DNA of 64,000 bases, taken from Zoogloea sp. (GTDB lineage: Bacteria; Pseudomonadota; Gammaproteobacteria; Burkholderiales; Rhodocyclaceae). How positions within the stretch are numbered: position 1 is the first letter of the stretch; each line of letters begins with the position of its first letter. The notes under the pieces were generated by a model. It had not been told where the DNA came from and did no database searches. It saw nothing but the letters and a program-made list of their open reading frames with translations. The position numbers and the translations under genes were made by a program. Positions 42,663 to 57,552 of the stretch are shown piece by piece. The stretch lies in NCBI GenBank assembly GCA_016703645.1, contig JADJBR010000009.1, forward strand, positions 487,935 to 551,934, in the 5' to 3' direction.

Positions 42663-43391
42663 TCAACAGCCCAGCAGCACGGTCAGGGGCTTCAGGATCT
42701 CCTCGCCCACCGCCTCGAAGCGGGTGAAGCGCAGGTCGTCCAGCACCCGCAGGCCGGCCGGGTCTTCATGCATGGCACACAGGATGCGCTGGATGGCTTC
42801 GCGCTTGTCGGCCCACTCGGGCGACACCATGAAGCAGTGGAAAGCCAGCCCGTCGTGGCTTTCCCCCACCACTTCCAGTTGGCCGCGGGTGCTCGGGTTG
42901 AGGCCGTTCCAGGTCTCATTGAAGACGATCCCCAGATCGGCGGTGCCGTCGATCACCGCCTTGGCGGCGTTGAGGTGATTGCCGACGAAATGGAAGTCCG
43001 CCTGGCGCACATCGATGTCCAGCCCGTCGAGCACCTTCAGCCCCAGGTCATGGATGATCAACTTGTCGGTGGCGCTGGCGATGCGCAGGGCCGCCCCCCG
43101 CGGCGCGCCCGGACGCGCCACCACGATGGCCTCGTCAACGATGCCGGCGGGCCGGGCCACCGGCACAAAGCCCCGCTCCCGGGCAAAGCACAGGACGCTG
43201 TAGGGATTGGCATAGACCACATGGTGGGGCCGGTCGAGCACCGCCTGGCGCTCTTCGAGAAAGCTGTCGTGGGGGTCGAAGTGGATACCGATGCCCAGAT
43301 TGCGCTGGAGGTAGGTGTTGAGGGTGAACCAGCCAAGCAGATTCTTGGCAGTGTCATGGGGGCAGACACTGAGTTTGAACGGGCTGACCAT
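42663..43391 (-). CDS. PhnD-like phosphate/phosphonate-type substrate-binding protein, no signal peptide
   Basis: 242 residues with the PhnD-type periplasmic-binding fold: KLSVCPHDTAKNLLGW, HVVYANPYSVLCFARERGF and AAKAVIDGTADLGIVFNETW. There is no N-terminal signal sequence and no ABC transporter gene nearby, so it may be a cytoplasmic sensor or a transporter relic. Ligand unknown. Confidence 0.8.
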   Translation of the reverse strand: MVSPFKLSVCPHDTAKNLLGWFTLNTYLQRNLGIGIHFDPHDSFLEERQAVLDRPHHVVYANPYSVLCFARERGFVPVARPAGIVDEAIVVARPGAPRGAALRIASATDKLIIHDLGLKVLDGLDIDVRQADFHFVGNHLNAAKAVIDGTADLGIVFNETWNGLNPSTRGQLEVVGESHDGLAFHCFMVSPEWADKREAIQRILCAMHEDPAGLRVLDDLRFTRFEAVGEEILKPLTVLLGC

Positions 43392-43736
43392 GGTTCAGGC
43401 CCTCAGGGCAAGTACGTCGGGAATGTGCATGACGGGGTCCGGGTCGTGACAGGAGTGCGAACTGCCCAGCGGTTCGCGGCAGGGTGCCAACGGCATGATT
43501 CTACATGCCGGCCCTCCTCTTTGACCTAGCGCAGTCTGCACAGAACGGTGGTGTGCAGCCCTCCCGCGTGAGCCTTGGAGAAATTGTCAAAATAGTTCAT
43601 ACATCCTTCAAAATCACAAAAATAAAAGCAAAATCTCCGTATCTGTTGGTTTCAAACCTGATCCGGGCAGCATGAGTTCATGCCTTTTCCCAAAACCCGG
43701 CTAACATGTGGGCTGATCACGGAAAGCCATTCGCCC
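43392..43736. other. Divergent intergenic region, A+T-rich tract
   Basis: 345 bp between the PhnD-like gene and the Sel1 gene. Positions about 43580-43640 are strikingly A+T-rich (many A runs) in this G+C-rich chromosome and probably hold promoters for one or both genes. I cannot fix a convincing -35/-10 pair. ATG 43680 is an alternative upstream start for the Sel1 gene. Confidence 0.5.
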
Positions 43737-44576
43737 ATGCCCAGTCCGTCCCTGCCTGTAAGGCTCCTCCGCCCCTTCGCCCTCTTCGCCGTCCTGGTGG
43801 TCGCGCTACTGTATTACAGCTATCCCTCGGCCCTTCGCCTGCACAATGCCGGCCACTTCCTTATCGCCCGGCCCCTCTACCTGATTTCCGCCGTGGCCGG
43901 TAACGACAGGGCCCAGCACAACTTGGCCACCATGCATATGGAAGAGGAGGGCGGTTTGTACAATCCCTCCGCCGCCGCCTACTGGTATACCCGCGCGGCG
44001 CGGCAGGGCAGCGACTTGTCGGCGGCATCGCTGGGTGCCATGTATCTGGAAGGCATTGGCGTGGATGCGGACCCTGAGAAGGCCATCGCCCTGCTGGAGC
44101 AGGCCGCGGACAAGGGCAATGAGGATTCCATCGTACTGCTGGGCAAGCTGTACTCCGACGGCATCGACGGGGTGCAGAAGAATGGCGAGAAGGCCCGCAA
44201 CTGGTATCAGCAAGGTGCGGAACGCAATATTCCCGCGGCACAGCATGGGCTTGCCAAGCTCCTTGCATCCGGCGAACTCGTGCCCAGGAATCTTCAGCAG
44301 GCAGAATTCTGGTACCTCAAGGCGGCGCGCCGGGGCCACGCCCTGGCTCAGCTGGAGCTCGGCCTGCTGTATCTGGAGCAACGGGGAAGTGCAACAGGCC
44401 TTAAGGGTGCGCACGTCTGGCTGACGGAAGCCAGCCGTCAGAAGGAAACCGCGGCCGAGGCCCAAAGTCACCTTTCGACCCTGTGCCGGCACAACCCTGC
44501 ACTGAAGTGCGAGCTGGCCGCTCAGGGCCCCACCCTCGGCGCCCTCCTGCCTCCTTCCGCCCGGCGCCGCCTATAA
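43737..44576 (+). CDS. Sel1-like repeat (TPR) protein, membrane-anchored
   Basis: 279 residues from ATG 43737 (GGAAAG upstream); an in-frame ATG at 43680 would add 19 residues before the hydrophobic anchor (about 10-28). Sel1 repeats follow: AAYWYTRAARQGSDLSAASL, AIALLEQAADKGNEDSIVLL, ARNWYQQGAERNIPAAQHGL, AEFWYLKAARRGHALAQLEL. These solenoids bind other proteins. It probably faces the periplasm. It overlaps the convergent pldA by six bases. Confidence 0.87.
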   Translation: MPSPSLPVRLLRPFALFAVLVVALLYYSYPSALRLHNAGHFLIARPLYLISAVAGNDRAQHNLATMHMEEEGGLYNPSAAAYWYTRAARQGSDLSAASLGAMYLEGIGVDADPEKAIALLEQAADKGNEDSIVLLGKLYSDGIDGVQKNGEKARNWYQQGAERNIPAAQHGLAKLLASGELVPRNLQQAEFWYLKAARRGHALAQLELGLLYLEQRGSATGLKGAHVWLTEASRQKETAAEAQSHLSTLCRHNPALKCELAAQGPTLGALLPPSARRRL

Positions 44577-45566
44577 CCAGTCCACCAGGGCCACCCCGAT
44601 GCCGAAGGTGGTCTGGCGGTGGTTGTAGTCGATCAGGGTTTCACCGAATCCACTGAAAACCTGGACGAAGCCCTTCAGGTTGCGGTGGATGGGGAAGCTC
44701 CAGTCCACCTGGGCCGAGCCCCGGCCCCCGCTCTGCCACAGGGGCCCGCGCAGGGTCAGGCCAAGGCCGTGATCGCCCAGCTTCCACATGGCCTGCACGT
44801 CGCCGTAACCCAGGTAGCGGCCGATGTCCGGGTTGTCGTCCTTACCGTCCTTCTCGGGAAAGCGATACCAGGGGCGCAGCACCAGGGCAAAGTCGCCACG
44901 CTCGATGCCCACCTGGGCGGTGAGCCGGTTCCAGCTGCGCGACAGGGGCTCGGCCCGGCCGTTGGACTGGTGATTGAAGCCCACCGACAACAGCTTGACC
45001 TTGAAACCCGCCCCGGCATCCAGGTTGGTGCGGAACACCGCCATCAACTCGGGCTCGTAATTGGTCTCACGAAAGGGCGACGAATTGCTCTTGTTGTACA
45101 CCTGCCAGCTGGATTGCTGGGTGTAGCCCATCCACAGGTCGCCATGGCGGCCGAACAGCCCTTCCCACAGCTTGGTCTTGAAGCTGATCTGGTACTTGGC
45201 CTCCACCGGCGACACATCCAGGGGCTCGGTGACCGAACGATCCGGCCCCGGGGAACTGGGCAAACGGTTGGCGGAATTGGTGCCTCGGCCCAGCAGGATG
45301 TAAGTGGGCCGGTAGGGTTTGATCAGGAAGGTGCCACGCTTGTCCTCGGCATCCAGCTCCCAGCGTGCAGAGAAGGGGGTGTTCTCGGGCGGCGGCGGGG
45401 CTGGCGCCTCCTGGTGAGGGCGCCCGACAGCGTCGTCGTAACAAGCCAGGCGCTCGGTGTTGTCGGCGATGGCGGCGCAGGTGGAGGGGTTGCCGGCCGC
45501 CAGGGCTGGCACAGCCCCCAGAGCCGCCAGCAAGGCCAGGGATGAGTGGGAAAGACGATGGCTCAT
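44571..45566 (-). CDS. pldA: Outer-membrane phospholipase A (OMPLA)
   Basis: 331 residues with a signal peptide (to about LAAG) and a short Pro-rich segment before the barrel. The catalytic residues are in GFNHQSNG (His and Ser) and SRSWNRL (Asn), and YTQQSSWQ is the other family motif. The last residues VALVDWL form a terminal strand. OMPLA removes phospholipids from the outer leaflet after envelope damage. Confidence 0.95.
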   Translation of the reverse strand: MSHRLSHSSLALLAALGAVPALAAGNPSTCAAIADNTERLACYDDAVGRPHQEAPAPPPPENTPFSARWELDAEDKRGTFLIKPYRPTYILLGRGTNSANRLPSSPGPDRSVTEPLDVSPVEAKYQISFKTKLWEGLFGRHGDLWMGYTQQSSWQVYNKSNSSPFRETNYEPELMAVFRTNLDAGAGFKVKLLSVGFNHQSNGRAEPLSRSWNRLTAQVGIERGDFALVLRPWYRFPEKDGKDDNPDIGRYLGYGDVQAMWKLGDHGLGLTLRGPLWQSGGRGSAQVDWSFPIHRNLKGFVQVFSGFGETLIDYNHRQTTFGIGVALVDWL

Positions 45567-45589
45567 GAATGCTCACTCTCTTTTGGGGT

Positions 45590-51084
<5,495 letters not shown>

Positions 51085-51172
51085 GGTGGGCGGGTCGGAG
51101 AAGGTGCAGCGAAGAATTGTAGGGCCTGTTGGCAGACCCGCCGCACCGGCATCGGTTCCCCCGCCCGGGGGA

Positions 51173-53149
51173 TCAGGGGTTGATGAGCTTGTCGGTGGCC
51201 GCCTCGTCCACCAGCGACGCAGGCCGGAATACCCGGGTGGCCGGCTGAGTGGCCTGATGGGCCAGCGCCCGCGCGGTGATCGCCAGCACGGCCGGACTGT
51301 CGGCGTCGGCAATCAGGACGAGCTGCTGAGCGGGGCCGATAAGTGCCACCACCCCCCGCATCACCTTGCCGTCGGGAAGGCCCACGGCGACCGGCGAACC
51401 GATATCCACGTCCGCCCACTCGGACGGCAGGCTGAGATCTCCAGCAAAGTGCTGCTTGTGTTTGAGAACGTGAAAATGCGGATTCCCGGCCTGGGCGATC
51501 AGGCTGGGGCCAATCGGCGGGCGCCGCAACGGGACGGGCTCCGGATGACCGGCAATGCATGCGGCCATCAGGGCTCGGCAGGGAGCCAAACCCTCGCGCA
51601 CATGCGCCTCGGAAAGACCGATGTAGCGCAGCCCCTCTTCCAGCCCCGCCATCAGCGCAGGTAGCTGGGTCATGAGCATCTGGCGGTGCGCTGCATCCGG
51701 CTCAGGCCGGGCACTTTCCAGCAGGCGTCTGGCGACTTGCTCGCGGGCAACCCACTTCGGGCTTCCCGGGCCATAGCGATAGGCGACCTTGGCCAGCACA
51801 TGCACCCAATAGCCCTCAACAAACACCCGTGCCACCGAATCCGGAACGCCTGCGGTCATCTCATGCACCGCCTGGCTGGCCTGCAGCAGCGCCACCTCCC
51901 GACGCTCCAGGCGATGCGCGGCTTCAATATGGACTGCGGCCCGTGACAAGGCGGCGCGCTTACGCGCCTCGAGCATGGACTCGACCTTGCCCAGGGCGGC
52001 CACCAAGTCCTTGTCGGCAATCCGGGGAGCCTTGCCGAGGGACTGGGCAAGACGCAGCAGAGCCTGAGCGACCGGCGCTTCAGGCGAACTGTCGGACGCC
52101 ATGCTGCGCCCAAGATCGGCAATGAGATCCACGAGGCGCAGTGCGGGGTGACGGGGCTCGGCCAGCAGGATCTCGCTGCGAAGGGCCAAGCGCAGCAGGG
52201 GAACCCGTAGCTGGCCCATGACGGCTCCTATCGAGGCGGGCAAGTCAGGCAGGCGGGCCGCGTAATTGCAGATGGTCTCGATGACTTCGACGGCCACGGC
52301 CCTTGGCGGTGCAAGCAGGGCGCCCAGCTCGCTTCCACCGACGGACGCCGGGACGCCTTCCCCGTAGTGTTGACGCTCCCCCAGCCAGGCTTCGACCCGC
52401 TCCACCAGCGCTGCTGCCAGACTTGCGTCCATGCCGCGGCTTGCCCCTCCTGCTGCCTCGCAACGCGCCAGTACGGACAGGCGCAGGGAGGCGAGAGGAT
52501 CCATGGGAAGACTGCCGCGGGCCACGGGGCCATCCGACCAGGCCAACCGACGGTCAGAAGGCGGCGGTGCCAGCTCCGGCACCGGCTCCTCAAGGCTGAC
52601 AGGATCGGAAAGGCGATGCTCAAGGGTTCGGTAGTAGCTGCACAGGTGACTGCACAGGGAAGGCTCCAGTTGCTCGATGAACTGCAATGCCTCGTCGGGA
52701 TTGAGTTGTTCGCTGTCCCGGAAGATACGCAGGGCACGACAGACGGCTTCAGGGCCGACAGGCAGCTCGGTGCCCAGTGCCAGACCCGCCGCCTCGAAGA
52801 CATCCTTCAGACGCAGATGAAGGGCAGACAGCTCGCGCTTGCAGAAACTGCGCAGGCGCTGCTCGAGGTTGGTGAGCTCGACCGCAAAATCCATGTCGTG
52901 GTCGTGCACCAGGCTGATGCGCGAAGCCGTGAGCCCCTTGGCCTGCTCGAAGCCCAGGCGTACACGCTGCCCCGCGAGTTCATCGAAGCACTCGCCCGCC
53001 GCGCGCCCCAGCTCGTCGAGCCAGTCCGCGTGCTGGATGACCTCCCCCGCCGCTTCGTGAAGCGTGTTCAGGAAGCCTTCGCGGCAGTAAGCCAGACGGG
53101 CTTCGACCTGGCGGGAGGAATGTGCCTCGGGGTGATAGACGCGCTGCAT
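51173..53149 (-). CDS. DUF1631 family protein
   Basis: 658 residues, without signal peptide or membrane segments, largely helical with a short beta-rich C-terminal part (VDIGSPVAVGLPDGKVMRGV) that resembles a PilZ-like or small barrel region (weak inference). Members of DUF1631 are sometimes labelled thymidine phosphorylase in error. No enzymatic motif is seen. It stands alone between uvrA and a membrane protein. Confidence 0.82.
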   Translation of the reverse strand: MQRVYHPEAHSSRQVEARLAYCREGFLNTLHEAAGEVIQHADWLDELGRAAGECFDELAGQRVRLGFEQAKGLTASRISLVHDHDMDFAVELTNLEQRLRSFCKRELSALHLRLKDVFEAAGLALGTELPVGPEAVCRALRIFRDSEQLNPDEALQFIEQLEPSLCSHLCSYYRTLEHRLSDPVSLEEPVPELAPPPSDRRLAWSDGPVARGSLPMDPLASLRLSVLARCEAAGGASRGMDASLAAALVERVEAWLGERQHYGEGVPASVGGSELGALLAPPRAVAVEVIETICNYAARLPDLPASIGAVMGQLRVPLLRLALRSEILLAEPRHPALRLVDLIADLGRSMASDSSPEAPVAQALLRLAQSLGKAPRIADKDLVAALGKVESMLEARKRAALSRAAVHIEAAHRLERREVALLQASQAVHEMTAGVPDSVARVFVEGYWVHVLAKVAYRYGPGSPKWVAREQVARRLLESARPEPDAAHRQMLMTQLPALMAGLEEGLRYIGLSEAHVREGLAPCRALMAACIAGHPEPVPLRRPPIGPSLIAQAGNPHFHVLKHKQHFAGDLSLPSEWADVDIGSPVAVGLPDGKVMRGVVALIGPAQQLVLIADADSPAVLAITARALAHQATQPATRVFRPASLVDEAATDKLINP

Positions 53150-53219
53150 GGGGGAGCCGACATAACAATGTCAAACAATGTTATCGATAAGCGCCCCCTC
53201 ATGCTCGCTCTCCGCTTCT

Positions 53220-53723
53220 TCAGCGTGAAGAAAATCCGAGCCTCTTTAGCACCCTTTGCGCAGAAATCCACGAAAAAGCGACCACCAGTGCCCACTTGGC
53301 GGTGGAACACGCGGCCGACAGGGGTATGGCGGCGCTGTCCGCCCCGGTCGGGCCGGACAAGAGCAGCAGTTGCAGCAGGTTCTCGCCCAGATCAAACATC
53401 CCGGCCACCGGCAACATCACCCCAAGCTGCCATGCCTTCTTCCGCTCATCGGGGTCGAACAAGCCCGCGTGGTGCGCCAGCAGGTAACCAAAGAGCGAGA
53501 ATATGCCGATGTGCATGAAGTCGGCGGAAAAATGATCATGGTAAGCCGCCCGGCCCGCCTCACCCCAGAGCTTGAGAATCTCCCAATATCGATCCGGTGC
53601 AAACGTCAACTGAAGTTCTACGATATTTGGCCGTAATGAGTGGAGCGACCCGATTAGGTAGGCTTGCGACAAGCAGAAGGCCAATGTGGCCAGAATGACC
53701 TTGGTTCTGGACGAAAGCTCCAC
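53220..53723 (-). CDS. Hypothetical integral membrane protein
   Basis: 167 residues with about four hydrophobic helices (KVILATLAFCLSQAYLIGSL, FMHIGIFSLFGYLLAHHA, AWQLGVMLPVAGMFDLGENL, STAKWALVVAFSWISA). I do not recognise a family. Lower G+C than its neighbours. Divergent from the HDOD gene across an A+T-rich 149-bp spacer. Confidence 0.7.
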   Translation of the reverse strand: MELSSRTKVILATLAFCLSQAYLIGSLHSLRPNIVELQLTFAPDRYWEILKLWGEAGRAAYHDHFSADFMHIGIFSLFGYLLAHHAGLFDPDERKKAWQLGVMLPVAGMFDLGENLLQLLLLSGPTGADSAAIPLSAACSTAKWALVVAFSWISAQRVLKRLGFSSR

Positions 53724-53806
53724 AGAATCGCTCCGCCGGGGTTCGTTTGTCGAGTGTGAAATAGTGACGCCAACGGGCCTTGAACGGAAGCCCGGAAGTA
53801 GTAAAA

Positions 53807-53838
53807 TGATAAAAATCCAAAAATTATGATTTTTATCA
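53807..53838. promoter_or_regulatory. A+T-rich palindrome before the HDOD gene
   Basis: TGATAAAAATC (53807-53817) and GATTTTTATCA (53828-53838) are perfect inverted repeats around a 10-nt spacer, 34 bp before the HDOD ATG and within the divergent spacer. Likely an operator for a dimeric regulator or part of the promoter; it lacks a trailing T-run, so a terminator is less likely. Confidence 0.5.
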
Positions 53839-53872
53839 AAATCGCAACTTCAGATTCGCTTTTGATCCTACC

Positions 53873-54730
53873 ATGAACACTGCGCTTGCTCCCCGCCCGC
53901 TGAGCCATACCGAACTGGAAAAGGCCCTGGCCGCCATCCGCATTCCCGCCTACCCCGCCGTGGTCGCGGAGGTCATGCGCGAGGCTCAAAAGGATGATCC
54001 ACAGATAAAGGTGCTGACCCGGATCATCGCCTCGGATGTGGGCATGTCTGCGACGGCAGTCAAACTGGCCAACTCGCCCATGCTGGGTGGCACGAACCCG
54101 GTCAAGAGCGTTCAGCAGGCCGTCGCACGGCTCGGCATCAGCAATATCCTGAATGTGGTGATTGCTGTGGCCCTGCGCAACTCCACCGACGGCCTGCCCG
54201 AGGAGCAGATGGCGCGCTTTTGGGCCCGAACCTCAAGCCTGGCCATGGCCGCTGGCGTGCTTGCCCGCAAGCACGTGGGGATTTCGCCGGAGCTGGCCTA
54301 TACCTATGCCTTGTTCCATGACGCGGCCATCCCGGTGATGATGCTTAACTTCCCGCAGTATGTCGAACATTGCGCCCACCTTCTCGACGACCCGGAATCC
54401 CTGTGCGAGCTGGAGCGGGAGCACTTCAAGTGCGACCACGCCGTCGTCGGCTGGTTGCTGGCCCGTAACTGGGGGCTTCCGGACAGCATTGCCGCCGCCA
54501 TCCGTTACCACCACGACCCGGACGTGTACATCCTTCCCGAGCGGGAGCTGCCCTCCAGCGCGCTGGCCCTCATTGCAATCACCGTCATCGCTGAACACGT
54601 GATCGCCGAGTGCACCCGCAGCGCGGCGGTGGTTGGCGACAGCGCCTTCGAGAACGCAAAGCTCTTCCTGGGCACTTCGGACACGGATATCGACGATTTC
54701 CACGAACTGGTCGCCGCGGTATTGGCCTGA
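53873..54730 (+). CDS. HDOD domain protein
   Basis: 285 residues, mostly one HDOD domain (about 20-215): IPAYPAVVAEVMREAQ, IIASDVGMSATAVKLANSP, AVARLGISNILNVVIAVALR, YALFHDAAIPVMML and HAVVGWLLARNWGLPDSIAAA. HDOD proteins are non-catalytic relatives of HD phosphohydrolases that take part in c-di-GMP, stress or cell-cycle signalling. No second domain is fused. An 18-bp perfect terminator follows. Confidence 0.92.
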   Translation: MNTALAPRPLSHTELEKALAAIRIPAYPAVVAEVMREAQKDDPQIKVLTRIIASDVGMSATAVKLANSPMLGGTNPVKSVQQAVARLGISNILNVVIAVALRNSTDGLPEEQMARFWARTSSLAMAAGVLARKHVGISPELAYTYALFHDAAIPVMMLNFPQYVEHCAHLLDDPESLCELEREHFKCDHAVVGWLLARNWGLPDSIAAAIRYHHDPDVYILPERELPSSALALIAITVIAEHVIAECTRSAAVVGDSAFENAKLFLGTSDTDIDDFHELVAAVLA

Positions 54731-54744
54731 TCCCGAAACCCGGC

Positions 54745-54786
54745 GCCAGTTAAAAAGCCCGCCGATGAGCGGGCTTTTTAACTGGC
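54745..54786. terminator. Strong bidirectional terminator between the HDOD gene and topB
   Basis: GCCAGTTAAAAAGCCCGC and its perfect complement (54769-54786) form an 18-bp stem with the loop CGATGA. The A and T runs inside the stem give a U tract on both strands, so it can stop transcription from both convergent genes. Confidence 0.92.
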
Positions 54787-54797
54787 GAATCCGTCGT

Positions 54798-57320
54798 CTA
54801 TTCGGCTGCAGCCTTCTTCCGGCTTGCCGGCTTCTTTGCCGCGGCGGGCGCCTTGGGCTCCTTCTTCTCGAACTCGAAGCCCACCTTGCCATCCTCGCCC
54901 CTCACCAGGAAGGCCGAGAACTTGCGCTTGGTACGGCTGGAAACGAAGCCCCGCAGCAGTTCCGTCCGCCCGGTATCGAGGAGCTTGTGCATCTGCTCGC
55001 GCTCGATGGGCTGCTGCAGGATGATCTTGCCCGACCGGAAATCGCAGGATTTCTCAGGCCCTACGGATTTCTCGCAGACGTAGGAAAGCCCATGCTCATA
55101 TACTTGGCCGCCGCATTTCGGACATTGACCCAGGGAGTCCTGCCCCGAGAAATCCACGGCTTCGGCAGCCTCATCCTCCTTGGGCTGACCGAAGTCGAAT
55201 TCAGGCTGCTTGTCATCGTTGAGGCGGATCTCGGCATTGAAGAGCCGCCCCATCTTGTTGCGGAAGCCGAGCAGCGGCCCCACCCGGCCGGTGGCCAGCA
55301 GGGTCTCGATCTCGGGGATCTCGAACTGGCGGCCGGCGACAATCTTCCATGCGTTCCAGTCACAGGCCTGGCAGGCGAACTTCTTGTAGTTCTCCTTCAC
55401 CAGACCACCGCACTTGGGGCAGGGCGTCTGCAGGGTGGCGAAATCGCCGGGCACGGTGTCGGACTCATAGCGCTTGGCCCGCTCCACGATGTCGCGGGTC
55501 ATGGCCTGGATGTGCTCCATGAAGTCGGCACGACTGAGGGCGCCCCGCTCCATCTGGGCCAGCTTGTGCTCCCACTCCCCGGTGAGCTCTGGCGAGGTCA
55601 GCTCGTTGGTGCCGAGGCCCCGCAACAGGGTGATCAGGGAGAAGGCCTTGGCGGTGGGGATCAGCTCCTTGCCGTCGCGCAGCATGTAGGTCTCGCCGAT
55701 CAGGTTCTCGATGATCTGGGCACGGGTGGCCGGGGTGCCGAGGCCACGGCCCGCCATGGCGGCGCGGAGCTCCTCGTCGTCCACCATCTTGCCGGCGCCT
55801 TCCATGGCCGACAGGAGCGTTGCTTCATTGAAGCGCGCCGGTGGCTTGGTGACCAGGGCCTTGAGCAGGATCTCGTCGGTGCTGACCTTCTCACCGGGCT
55901 CGACCACCACTAGCTGGGGCGCGCCGCCCTCTTCCTCGCTCACCGCGGCGGCCTTGCCATACACGGCCAGCCAGCCCGGATTGACGAGGATCTTGCCTTC
56001 GGTCTTGAAGGCTTCGCCCTCGACGCGGGTGATGCGGGTCGTGATGCGGTACTCGGCGGCCGGGTAGAACACCGACAGGAAGCGCCGGGTCACCAGATCG
56101 TAGATCTTGGCCTCTGCCTCCGACAGGGTCTTGGGCGCCGTGCCGGTGGGGATGATGGCAAAGTGGTCGGAGATCTTGGCGTTGTTGAAGATGCGTTTGT
56201 TGGGCTTGGCCCAGCCCTGCTTGATGATTTCGTTGGCGAAGGGGCCGTATTCGTCCGGCAGGCCGCCAAGGATGCCTTTCACCTGACCGACGTAATCTTC
56301 GGGCAGGGCACGGGCATCGGTACGCGGATAGGTCAGCACCTTGTGCTTTTCGTACAGGGCCTGGGCCAGCTGCAGGGTAGTACGGGCAGAGAAGCCGAAA
56401 CGGCCGTTGGCCTCCCGCTGCAGGGAGGTCAGATCGAAGAGCAGGGGCGATAGCTGGGTGGAGGGCTTGGACTCCTCCTCCACCGTGCCGGTCTTGCCCT
56501 CGCACTTGGCCTTGATGGCCTCGGCACGGGCCTTCTCCCACAGGCGGAAGGCCGTGGCATGTTCGGCCAGCGGAGCGCCCTCTTCGGGCTTCCTGAAGCC
56601 CTCGTCGAACCAGCGGCCCACATAGGCGCCAGCCTGGCAGCCGAAGCTGGCTTCGAGCTCCCAGTAGTCGGTGGGTTTGAAGGCGCGGATCTTTTCCTCG
56701 CGCTCCACGACGATCGCCAGGGTTGGTGTCTGGACGCGACCGACGGTGGTCAGGTGGAAACCACCGGTCTTGGAGTTGAAGGCCGTCATCGCCCGGGTGC
56801 CATTGATGCCGATCAGCCAGTCACTCTCGGCGCGGCACACGGCGGCCTCACGCAGGCCCTCCACGTCAGCGGCGGCCCGCAACTGGGCGAAGCCGTCGCG
56901 GATGGCATTGGCGGTCATGGACTGCAACCACAGGCGCTGCACGGGCTTGGTACTGCCGGAGTGCTGCACGATGAAGCTGAAGATCAGCTCACCTTCGCGG
57001 CCCGCGTCGCAGGCGTTGATCAGGGCGGTGACATCCTTGCGCTTGATCAGCCGGGTGAGCAGCTTGAGGCGGTCCTCGGTCTTCTCGATGGGGTTGAGCG
57101 CGAAATGGGGCGGAATCACCGGCAGGTGGGCAAAGGACCACTTGCCACGCTTGACCTCGAACTCCGCCGGCACCGTCAGCTCAAGCAAGTGGCCAACGGC
57201 CGACGAGAGAACGTAGTGCTCGGACTCGAAGTAGTCTTTTTCTTTGGTGAACCCCCCCAGGGAGCGGGCAATATCCGCCGCAACCGAAGGTTTTTCCGCG
57301 ATGATCAGCTGCTTGCTCAT
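54798..57320 (-). CDS. topB: DNA topoisomerase III
   Basis: 840 residues from ATG 57320 (MSKQLIIAEKPSVAADIARS). Toprim domain with DAGREGELIF, active-site Tyr in VLTYPRTDARALP, and two C-terminal zinc-binding segments (CPKCGGLV with CQACDW; CPKCGGQV) followed by a Lys/Ala tail. It relaxes or decatenates single-stranded DNA through a 5'-phosphotyrosine. The longer upstream frame to 57527 is not part of the protein. Sits before smg and dprA in reading direction as in many betaproteobacteria. Confidence 0.95.
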   Translation of the reverse strand: MSKQLIIAEKPSVAADIARSLGGFTKEKDYFESEHYVLSSAVGHLLELTVPAEFEVKRGKWSFAHLPVIPPHFALNPIEKTEDRLKLLTRLIKRKDVTALINACDAGREGELIFSFIVQHSGSTKPVQRLWLQSMTANAIRDGFAQLRAAADVEGLREAAVCRAESDWLIGINGTRAMTAFNSKTGGFHLTTVGRVQTPTLAIVVEREEKIRAFKPTDYWELEASFGCQAGAYVGRWFDEGFRKPEEGAPLAEHATAFRLWEKARAEAIKAKCEGKTGTVEEESKPSTQLSPLLFDLTSLQREANGRFGFSARTTLQLAQALYEKHKVLTYPRTDARALPEDYVGQVKGILGGLPDEYGPFANEIIKQGWAKPNKRIFNNAKISDHFAIIPTGTAPKTLSEAEAKIYDLVTRRFLSVFYPAAEYRITTRITRVEGEAFKTEGKILVNPGWLAVYGKAAAVSEEEGGAPQLVVVEPGEKVSTDEILLKALVTKPPARFNEATLLSAMEGAGKMVDDEELRAAMAGRGLGTPATRAQIIENLIGETYMLRDGKELIPTAKAFSLITLLRGLGTNELTSPELTGEWEHKLAQMERGALSRADFMEHIQAMTRDIVERAKRYESDTVPGDFATLQTPCPKCGGLVKENYKKFACQACDWNAWKIVAGRQFEIPEIETLLATGRVGPLLGFRNKMGRLFNAEIRLNDDKQPEFDFGQPKEDEAAEAVDFSGQDSLGQCPKCGGQVYEHGLSYVCEKSVGPEKSCDFRSGKIILQQPIEREQMHKLLDTGRTELLRGFVSSRTKRKFSAFLVRGEDGKVGFEFEKKEPKAPAAAKKPASRKKAAAE

Positions 57321-57552
57321 GCCTTTGGTGCGCCTTGTGGCGCCTGACTCCGAGGGTGTTGGGGAAGGGTCGCGAGCCGGCCCTGACACGCGCCCCGGAA
57401 CGCATCCGCACAGGAAGGCAAAGCGTGCCGGAAGCACCGGGCGGAAAGCTGCGACGACGGGACAGCCACCCTTGCAGGTTGTTGGGAAAAGCGGCGCATC
57501 ATACGAAAGCCGGCGCCGGGCGTGCAAGCCACCGGAAATTCAACGCATCGCC

